From: Candidatus Brocadia sp. | GTDB taxonomy: Bacteria; Planctomycetota; Brocadiia; Brocadiales; Brocadiaceae | NCBI GenBank assembly: GCA_021646415.1 | Contig: SOEU01000001.1 | Coordinates: forward strand, 1-64,000 | DNA: 64,000 nt | Direction: 5' to 3' | In this document: positions 27,301 through 33,593 of the stretch, piece by piece | Layout: each line of letters begins with the position of its first letter | How positions within the stretch are numbered: the stretch's first letter is position 1 | Made by a program: the position numbers and the translations under genes | The notes under the pieces: generated by a model | What the model was told of the DNA's origin: nothing | The model's database searches: none | Seen by the model: the letters and a program-made list of their open reading frames with translations, nothing else

Positions 27301-27422
27301 TGTATCAGACACAGGATGACATAGATAAAAGGAAGGAAGGATTGATAGATGAGATAGCGGCACGCTTAAAACAAAAGGTTGAAAAATCAGAGTTATTTAC
27401 AATTAGATGGAAACTTATTTAA
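24326..27422 (+). pseudogene. SNF2-family helicase, +1 frameshifted
   Basis: Two abutting frames make one protein of about 1,030 residues. The first (24326-26068) has ADEVGLGKTIEAG (Walker A, about residues 62-74), VVIDEAHRL, LLTATPLQNS and QRIEQRIGRCHRYGQ, all standard SNF2 motifs. The second (to 27422) continues without loss of sense: AADQRVYQLLDEKFRLFSGV in the other frame directly follows VVVVNFLNKK. The break is at AACAAAAAACAAT near 26026-26038, where one surplus base would explain it; true mutation or an assembly error are both possible. The C-terminal half contains a GC-rich in-frame repeat (about 26820-27019) before a long coiled coil. Such helicases often accompany DNA modification/restriction genes. 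Confidence 0.8.
26820..27019 (+). repeat. In-frame GC-rich repeat, copy in SNF2 gene
   Basis: About 200 bp of alternating C-rich and G-rich blocks (CCCACCCCTAACCCC, CCCCTCTCAAGAGGGG, CCCCTCTTGGGAGGGG, GGGGTGGG) encode PTPNPSPQKGN, HTPNTLSRGEHKSPLLGG and DLGVGNTEGDSRVG. It lies between the folded domain and the coiled coil and keeps the reading frame. It is a compound of several units of the repeat found in mod, res and the DUF559 gene. Confidence 0.85.
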
Positions 27423-27423
27423 A

Positions 27424-27522
27424 ATGCCAATAATGCAAAACAATAAATGGTTAGAACTCACATGGATAGGCAAGGAGAATCAGATTGCCGTCAAAGTCGT
27501 TGATCACAGAGGAATGAGGTAA
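27424..27522 (+). pseudogene. 5' remnant of a mod-like methyltransferase gene
   Basis: Thirty-two codons starting at ATG encode LELTWIGKENQIAVKVVD and then a stop. The segment GAACTCACATGGATAGGCAAGGA is identical to the start region of the intact mod gene at 30851. This is evidently the beginning of a second or earlier copy of mod placed directly behind the helicase. The reverse transcriptase and AlbA_2 genes separate it from the intact gene. Confidence 0.7.
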
Positions 27523-27578
27523 TGGTGGTAAGGGAGATAGTGTAAATCAGTCACTCAAAGTTATATATTTTTAATACT

Positions 27579-29201
27579 ATGGGTTGGATAGACGAATTAG
27601 AGATAAATGAAGCTTTAGATGAAATTATTAAAAATCAGCGAACGGGGAATGATTTTATCTTAGACCCCTTTAGATTCGAGGATTTTAAGAATGCAGAAAT
27701 CAGGAAGCTTTTCATTGAAGAAATAAAGGCTGAATTGGGAACATATACTGCCAAGAAACTTCTCTTTATCGATTATCCAAAATCCAATTTTATTTTACGT
27801 CCATGTGCTCGACCAGTCTTAAAAGACCTCGTAATTTATCAAGCGATTGTCAAATTTATTGGCTCGAAAATATATCGTAAAATTCCAAATGACATAAGTT
27901 ACAGTTTTAACAAATTTAAAGATAAATTTAAAAAGGACAAAAAAAGAGAGATTGACCATTGGCTTGCATTTGAAGAAAGAACTTTACAATTTAGCAAGCA
28001 ATATGACTATTTGTTAACTTCGGACATTGCTTCATTTTTTGAACATATCTGTCATGACGTATTAAAGGAACGTCTCATATTGCTTAACACTTCTGATAAT
28101 TATTCAAGTGCTGTAAATTTTCTTGTGAATAAGTTGCTCAGTAAATGGTCACAAACTGAGAATATCAAGAATTTCTCATTGCCTCAGGGACCCGATGCCT
28201 CAAGAATACTTGCAGATATATATCTTTATCCTGTTGATAAGAAAATGAAAAGTAATAGAAAGATCAATTATTACCGATATATGGATGACATTCGACTTTT
28301 TGCCAACACCAAGCATGACCTAAAGCTTGCTTTGATAGATTTAGTCAAAGAATTGAGAGAATTAAAATTGAACCTAAATGCCAAAAAAACAAAAATATAT
28401 GAAACAAGAGACAGGGAATTATTAAAAAGTGTAATTGATTCTCAGAAAAACACCCTCAATTTGATTGATAAGGCATTCAAATCAAAACAAGAAGGCGAAA
28501 TAAAGCTTGTATATGATAGTTTATTTGCACTCTATGAGATGGCCAACGAGAATAATGTCGCTTTTAGCGAAAGATATATGAACTTTTTCGTCTCTCATGC
28601 TGTTGACTTAATGAAATTTGAAATGATTAATAAATCTGACATAAGAAAGTTATACAATGAATTTATGTCTATGTTAGAAAATAAACCGCATATAACAAAT
28701 AAGATTTGCTGGTTTTTTCAAGCTGCTGCTCAGTATGACAAGACTCTTAGAGAATTTATTTTAAAAAAATTAATTGAATTCTTGAAAGACAAAAAGAAGA
28801 ATTTGTATGAATGGCAGGAGTTGATGGTGTTGGATACTGTTAGGCAATTACTCAAAAAAGGTGACTTAAATTTTATTAAGCAAATACGCAAATTAAAGCC
28901 AAAGCATTTTCTTGCTGAATGCCAGAAAAGATTGATATTAGGTAGAGAAGGAGAAAGTGACGACATAGAACAGATTATCAATGTTATGAAGACTTTATCC
29001 TTAAATGATGAACAAAAAAGAAATGCTGCTGTTGCAATACAGGGATTACACAAAAGCCATAAGGATAAGATATACGACGAATATATTGATAAGACGTACA
29101 CAAAGAAATTTCTTAAGTCTTTAAATGGCAAATATTTTGGCTACGTTTATAAATTGCAAAAAGATTGGACTGAAGAGGCCGTGGATACTTATCCATTATA
29201 A
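27579..29201 (+). CDS. Reverse transcriptase, defence-associated type
   Basis: RNA-templated DNA polymerase motifs are clear: TSDIASFFEHI (motif A, Asp149), LPQGPDASRILADIYL (motif B, from residue 201) and YRYMDDIRLF (motif C, 233-241). Upstream, ILRPCARPVLKDLVIYQAIV resembles the RT-0/1 region of the unknown-group and Abi-type RTs. About 250 further residues after the palm are alpha-helical and repeat-like, with no maturase, integrase or endonuclease motif, so it is not a typical group II intron or retron RT. The retron NAxxH and VTG motifs are not seen. It is much more AT-rich than its neighbours, suggesting separate acquisition. The exact RT class cannot be set here. Confidence 0.82.
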   Translation: MGWIDELEINEALDEIIKNQRTGNDFILDPFRFEDFKNAEIRKLFIEEIKAELGTYTAKKLLFIDYPKSNFILRPCARPVLKDLVIYQAIVKFIGSKIYRKIPNDISYSFNKFKDKFKKDKKREIDHWLAFEERTLQFSKQYDYLLTSDIASFFEHICHDVLKERLILLNTSDNYSSAVNFLVNKLLSKWSQTENIKNFSLPQGPDASRILADIYLYPVDKKMKSNRKINYYRYMDDIRLFANTKHDLKLALIDLVKELRELKLNLNAKKTKIYETRDRELLKSVIDSQKNTLNLIDKAFKSKQEGEIKLVYDSLFALYEMANENNVAFSERYMNFFVSHAVDLMKFEMINKSDIRKLYNEFMSMLENKPHITNKICWFFQAAAQYDKTLREFILKKLIEFLKDKKKNLYEWQELMVLDTVRQLLKKGDLNFIKQIRKLKPKHFLAECQKRLILGREGESDDIEQIINVMKTLSLNDEQKRNAAVAIQGLHKSHKDKIYDEYIDKTYTKKFLKSLNGKYFGYVYKLQKDWTEEAVDTYPL

Positions 29202-29237
29202 ATTGAAAATAGATGTTTTTGTAGTCAACATACGGCA

Positions 29238-29254
29238 CCGAAAAGCTTTTTCGG
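29238..29254 (+). terminator. Possible stem-loop terminator after RT
   Basis: CCGAAAA and TTTTCGG form a 7-bp stem with a GCT loop, 37 bp past the RT stop. The T-rich stretch comes only about 25 bases later, so as an intrinsic terminator it is weak. Confidence 0.3.
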
Positions 29255-29379
29255 ATATAAGTCAAGGGAATGTAACTTTTTTAAATGCCATTTTTTACTT
29301 CATTAGAAAACGGAAAACTTTCAAAACATCTTAAATATCAATATGTTACTACTTCATTACTTGATTAGACGATGAACCA

Positions 29380-30837
29380 ATGAAGAAATGGATAGCATCT
29401 ACGAGGGAAACACTGGAAGCCTGTCTTGGGCCGGTGTCCCACGAGATTAACGAACTTGACTGGAAACAAAGTCTTTCACCCAAGAAAGAGCGTCTGGTAC
29501 AACACCTTTCGGCTTTTGCCAACTATCCAGGCGGCGGGGTTCTTGTATTTGGCATTGACGCCCAAAACGCTATGCCAAAGAGTATTCAGCAAGACGAAGC
29601 TACGATTATAGTTGGACAGATTGCCAATCTTGGACGAGATGCTTTAGAACAGCCTGTTGCGATAGATCACGCCATTGTCGAGTTTCACAACGCATCCCTG
29701 CTGTTTGTACGTATAAAGGAGAGCAAGACAAAGCCTGCACATCTGCGGGGTAAGCCACTGGATCATTGCTATATCCGGTCTGGGGGGACTACGCGCCTTG
29801 CTTCACGACTGGAAGTCGGTTCGATGCTCCTCAATAGCCAAAATCCATTCTGGGAAGAACTACGAGCTACAACATTACTTCGTTCCGATGAGGTGATAAC
29901 CAGACTGGATTCAGAAGGTATTCATCGACTGCTCCAGCGACCAGTTGTGCAAACAAATGAAGAATTACTGCGCTGGCTGGTGGATGAAAAATTCATTGAG
30001 CAGGATGGTGATGGATACCACATCACTAACTTTGGTGCAATTGCAGCCGCACATCAGCTTAAAGAATTCGAGGGTTTAGAACGAAAACGTATCCGCATTA
30101 TACGCTATAAGGGATTCAACAAGGTTGAGACAATAGATGAGGTTGTCGGACACAAGGGTTACGCAATTGGTTTTGAAGAGCTAATAGCCTACCTTAGGCG
30201 TATTCTTCCCCACAGCGAAGTCATTGAAAAGGCTTTGCGCAGAGAAGTTATCGTATATCCGGAAATTGCCCTGCGTGAACTCATCGCCAATGCCCTCATT
30301 CATCAGGATTTCAACATTTCAGGTACCGGCCCCATGATTGAAATTTTCGATAATAGGATTGAATTCATTAATCCTGGTGCTCTCCCTCCGTCAAAGAAGT
30401 TAGACCGCCTGATTGGCACCACTCCTGAGTCACGAAATGAAAAACTCGCCTCAGCATTCAGGCGATACAGGATTTGCGAGGAACGAGGAACCGGCTTCAT
30501 GAAGGTAGTAACCGCCGTCGAGTTATATGGACTTCCTCCGGTCGCGTTCGAAGAGGGAGAAAATTATTTCAAGGTTACATTATTTGCGCCACGAAAGTTT
30601 TCAGAGATGTCTCAGATGGAACGGATCGAGGCATGTTATCAACATGCGGTGCTTAAATATCTCAGCAGTAGCGCCATGACCAATACTTCGTTACGTGAGC
30701 GGCTCAAGATGCACGAAAAACAACGCACTCAGGTTTCTAACCTGATACGGGATGCAATAGACGCAGGACGTATTAAGCGCAAAGATCCGACATCGACATC
30801 TGTTAAGTTCGCTGAATACATTCCGTATTGGGTATAA
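29380..30837 (+). CDS. AlbA_2 (Schlafen-like) ATP-binding protein
   Basis: The N-terminal AlbA_2/Schlafen nucleic-acid-binding domain shows ELDWKQSL, LVQHLSAFANYPGGGVLVFG and HCYIRSGGTTRLAS (residues 20-150). The central GHKL-type HATPase_c_4 module shows ALRELIANALIHQDF, MIEIFDNRIEFINPG and EERGTGFMKVV (residues 300-375), and the protein ends in a winged-helix-like region. This arrangement is common in proteins formerly annotated as RecG-like transcriptional regulators and is often found in defence islands; the biochemical role is mostly unknown. It is GC-richer than the reverse transcriptase next to it. It ends 13 bp before mod and is probably co-expressed with it. Confidence 0.82.
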   Translation: MKKWIASTRETLEACLGPVSHEINELDWKQSLSPKKERLVQHLSAFANYPGGGVLVFGIDAQNAMPKSIQQDEATIIVGQIANLGRDALEQPVAIDHAIVEFHNASLLFVRIKESKTKPAHLRGKPLDHCYIRSGGTTRLASRLEVGSMLLNSQNPFWEELRATTLLRSDEVITRLDSEGIHRLLQRPVVQTNEELLRWLVDEKFIEQDGDGYHITNFGAIAAAHQLKEFEGLERKRIRIIRYKGFNKVETIDEVVGHKGYAIGFEELIAYLRRILPHSEVIEKALRREVIVYPEIALRELIANALIHQDFNISGTGPMIEIFDNRIEFINPGALPPSKKLDRLIGTTPESRNEKLASAFRRYRICEERGTGFMKVVTAVELYGLPPVAFEEGENYFKVTLFAPRKFSEMSQMERIEACYQHAVLKYLSSSAMTNTSLRERLKMHEKQRTQVSNLIRDAIDAGRIKRKDPTSTSVKFAEYIPYWV

Positions 30838-30850
30838 GACCGGAGCAAAT

Positions 30851-32662
30851 ATGGTCAATAACCGTCAAAAACTTGAACTCACATGGATAGGCAAGGATAA
30901 CCAGCCGAAGCTGGAACCGCGCATATTGATTGAAGACCCTGAAAAGTCTTATGGACACACCCCCAACCCCCTCTCGAGAGGGGAGTATAAAAGTCCCCTC
31001 TTGGGAGGGTCACCCACCCCTCAGTCCCCTCCAGGGAGGGGAGAAGGGGTGGGTAACATGCTTATCTATGGCGACAATCTCCTTGCCCTGAAGGCGCTTG
31101 AACAGGACTTTGCCGGAAAAATAAAATGTATCTATATTGATCCGCCATATAATACAGGCAATGCCTTTGAGCATTATGATGATGGACTTGAGCATTCTAT
31201 CTGGCTGAGTCTGATGAAGCCGAGGATGGAGATATTGCACAGACTGTTGCGTGACGACGGATCACTCTGGATTTCTATTGATGACGATGAATGCCATTAT
31301 TTGAAGGTACTCTGTGACGAGATTTTTGGAAGAAAGAATTTTGTAAATAATGTTATCTGGGAAAAGAAGTTTTCTCCGCAAAATGACGCAAAATGGCTTT
31401 CTGATAGTCACGACCATATCTTGGTCTATGCCAGAAACAAAGATTTGTGGAGACCGAATCTGTTGCCAAGAACAGCAGAAATGGATTCCCGATATAAGAA
31501 TCCTGATAGTGATCCAAGAGGACTGTGGACATCGTCAGATTTATCTGTTAAGACGTACACTCCAAATACTGATTATCCAATAACCCTTCCTTCTGGAAGA
31601 GTAGTAAATCCAACTGAGTCGCGATGTTGGGCTGTATCAAAAGAAAAATTTCGAGAATTGGTTGAAGACAATCGAATTTGGTTTGGAGAATCAGGAAATA
31701 ATATGCCAAGGTTAAAAAGATTTCTATCCGAAGTTCAAGAAGGCACAGTATCCAAAACCATTTGGTTTAGAACCGAGGTTGGTGATAATCAGGAGGCGAA
31801 GAAAGAAATCAAGGCATTTCATAGCGAGGATGTTTTTACTACTCCCAAGCCAGAACGTTTAATCCAACGCATTCTCACTTTAGCCACCAATGAAGGAGAC
31901 CTTGTTCTTGACTCCTTCCTTGGTTCCGGTACTACCGCTGCAGTTGCTCACAAAATGAACCGAAGGTGGATTGGCATTGAGCTTGGCGAGCATTGTCATA
32001 CGCACTGCCTGCCACGGTTGAGAAAGGTTGTTGACGGCACGGATCAGGGCGGCATATCCAAAGCTGTGAATTGGCAGGGCGGCGGTGGTTTTAAGTATTA
32101 CTACTTAGCCCCAAGTCTGCTGAAAAAGGATAAACATGATAACTGGATTATCGATGAACGTTATAATGCCGATATGCTTGCCGCAGCTATGGCAAAACAC
32201 GAAGGTTTTAGATACTGCCCGGATGAGCATATTTACTGGAAACAGGGACGTTCCACTGAAAAGGATTATATTTTTATCACTACGCAGTTTGTCACGGTAC
32301 AGTTTTTGGATAAGATTCACGAAGAAATGAAACCGGACGAGAGTCTTCTGATTTGTTGTAAATCTTTCCAGGAAGCTTGCGAAAATCGTTACGCTACTAT
32401 TACCATTAAAAAAATTCCCAGGATGTTGCTCGGCAGGTGTGAATTTGGGAAAGAAGATTATAGCTTGAATATAGTCAATTTGCCCGAACCCACCCCTGAC
32501 CCCTCCCAGGAGGGGACTTTCGGTATTCCCCTCCTGGGAGGGGATTCAGGGGTGGGTAATCACGGCGGGGATGCAGAGGTGGGTATGTCAGGCAAAAGAA
32601 AAAAGTCAATAAAAAATACTAACTCCAAAAGCCCATATAAACAAAGAAAATTATTCCAGTGA
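30851..32662 (+). CDS. Type III-like adenine DNA methyltransferase (Mod)
   Basis: A beta-class N6-adenine methyltransferase: motif IV is DPPYNTGNAF (about residues 97-106), the AdoMet motif I is DSFLGSGTTAAVAH near residue 355, and RRWIGIELG follows. Between them lies a target-recognition region. Two copies of the GC-rich repeat are translated in frame, one at about residues 36-69 between LIEDPEKSYG and the start of the catalytic domain, the other near the C-terminus. Neither touches a catalytic motif. With the Res protein downstream it should form a type III-like restriction-modification pair; the recognition site is unknown. Its last four bases overlap the DUF559 start (GTGA). Confidence 0.88.
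   Translation: MVNNRQKLELTWIGKDNQPKLEPRILIEDPEKSYGHTPNPLSRGEYKSPLLGGSPTPQSPPGRGEGVGNMLIYGDNLLALKALEQDFAGKIKCIYIDPPYNTGNAFEHYDDGLEHSIWLSLMKPRMEILHRLLRDDGSLWISIDDDECHYLKVLCDEIFGRKNFVNNVIWEKKFSPQNDAKWLSDSHDHILVYARNKDLWRPNLLPRTAEMDSRYKNPDSDPRGLWTSSDLSVKTYTPNTDYPITLPSGRVVNPTESRCWAVSKEKFRELVEDNRIWFGESGNNMPRLKRFLSEVQEGTVSKTIWFRTEVGDNQEAKKEIKAFHSEDVFTTPKPERLIQRILTLATNEGDLVLDSFLGSGTTAAVAHKMNRRWIGIELGEHCHTHCLPRLRKVVDGTDQGGISKAVNWQGGGGFKYYYLAPSLLKKDKHDNWIIDERYNADMLAAAMAKHEGFRYCPDEHIYWKQGRSTEKDYIFITTQFVTVQFLDKIHEEMKPDESLLICCKSFQEACENRYATITIKKIPRMLLGRCEFGKEDYSLNIVNLPEPTPDPSQEGTFGIPLLGGDSGVGNHGGDAEVGMSGKRKKSIKNTNSKSPYKQRKLFQ
30956..31055 (+). repeat. In-frame GC-rich repeat, N-terminal mod copy
   Basis: This 100-bp copy begins CACACCCCCAACCCCCTC, contains the perfect palindrome CCCCTCTCGAGAGGGG and ends AAGGGGTGGGTAA. 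It is read as HTPNPLSRGEYKSPLLGG and a further glycine/proline-rich stretch. Confidence 0.85.
32489..32585 (+). repeat. In-frame GC-rich repeat, C-terminal mod copy
   Basis: Outer arms CCCACCCCTGA (32489-32499) and TCAGGGGTGGG (32546-32556) are perfectly complementary, and inside them CCCCTCCCAGGAGGGG and CCCCTCCTGGGAGGGG are near-palindromes. Read in frame as PTPDPSQEGTFGIPLLGG and DSGVGNHGGDAEVG. This copy shows most plainly that the unit can fold as one long hairpin. Confidence 0.85.
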
Positions 32663-33116
32663 AACGAAAAGTTATTTTACCATATAATCCAAAGTTAAAA
32701 GAAGTTGCACGGCGTTTGAGAAAAGCGGCACTTTATCCGAGGTACTTTTGTGGAGATATTTAAAAGGGAAGCAAGTACTGGGATATGACTTTGATCGTCA
32801 AAAACCAATTGATAATTATATTGTAGATTTTTTCTGTAATGAATTGATGTTAGCAATCGAGATTGACGGTATCAGTCATGAAAACAAGAGTGAAGAAGAT
32901 AAAATAAGGCAATCAAAATTGGAATCTCTCGGAGTAAGGTTTCTGAGGTTTTATGATTCAGACGTTAAGAAGAATATGCAAGGTGTTTTGTGGGCTATCG
33001 AAAATTGGATTCGAAAACATAAAGACGGACCCACCCCTGGCCCCTCCCAGGAGGGGAATATGAAGAGAGATGGCTTACCAGGAGGGAGTATGAAGAGAGA
33101 TAAAGTAATTCCGTAA
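32659..33116 (+). pseudogene. DUF559 (PD-D/ExK-type) endonuclease, frameshifted
   Basis: The gene starts at GTG 32659, overlapping the mod stop, with KRKVILPYNPKLKEVARRLR. One missing A in the A-tract near 32720 shifts the frame. After correction the sequence runs SGTLSEVLLWRYLKGKQVLG, then IVDFFCNELMLAIEIDG and LGVRFLRFYDSDV, which is a standard DUF559 very-short-patch-repair-like nuclease core with Asp, Glu and Asp in the usual places. The downstream frame (from 32748) is intact to TAA 33116 and ends in a copy of the GC-rich repeat. Either the gene is dead or the base was lost in assembly. Confidence 0.75.
33030..33101 (+). repeat. In-frame GC-rich repeat in DUF559 gene, with 12-bp direct repeat
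   Basis: CCCACCCCTGGCCCCTCC followed by an AGGAGGGGAA block is the left half of the element. It is followed by ATGAAGAGAGAT twice (33060-33071 and 33090-33101, exactly 30 bp apart), read as GNMKRDGLPGGSMKRD. It appears to be a truncated unit at the 3' end of the gene. Confidence 0.7.
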
Positions 33117-33211
33117 CGGTGATTGCTCTGACATTATTCTTGTCAAGCAATTTCTCATAACCCTATTTTTCACATAGTTCTTAAAACAAAAATAAATAAG
33201 GAATTATACGT

Positions 33212-33544
33212 ATGAAGCTTTCTATAAAAGAACGAGAGATCGTTGAAAGATTTAGACAAGTAATAAACGACAAATTTCCTGGTGAAATTATTGATGTAAT
33301 GGTATTTGGCTCTAAAGCCAAGGGAGATGCTACAAAAGAATCGGATATCGATGTTTTGGTCATTACTTCATCAAATAATTGGGAAAAAGGTGATGAAATC
33401 AGAGAGATTGGTTATGGACTGGATAGTGAAATAGATTATAAGCTATCAATTCAGGTTATTTCTAAGGGACATTTTGATTATCTCAGACAAAACAATTTTC
33501 AGTTTGTTAAAAATATAGAAAATGAAAGTATTACGGTATCTTAA
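33212..33544 (+). CDS. MNT-type nucleotidyltransferase
   Basis: The 110-residue protein has the minimal nucleotidyltransferase signature VFGSKAKGDATKESDIDVLV (GSxxxGxxxxxSDID) at about residues 31-50 and a third acidic residue in SEIDYKLSIQV. Such proteins usually act with a HEPN partner as toxin-antitoxin or AMPylating pairs. No HEPN gene is adjacent, so it is a solo copy between the DUF559 and res genes. AAGGAATTATACGT precedes the ATG. Substrate unknown. Confidence 0.82.
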   Translation: MKLSIKEREIVERFRQVINDKFPGEIIDVMVFGSKAKGDATKESDIDVLVITSSNNWEKGDEIREIGYGLDSEIDYKLSIQVISKGHFDYLRQNNFQFVKNIENESITVS

Positions 33545-33593
33545 GCAAAAGGGTATTGATATTTAAAAGTTATAATCTTTGAAAAATGAGAAA

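Noticed and set aside
27423-29379. Retron (RT with msr-msd RNA)
   Set aside because: The RT lacks the retron NAxxH and VTG motifs as far as I can see, and the 56 bp free upstream are too short for a typical msr-msd. A structured RNA search would be needed to exclude it fully.
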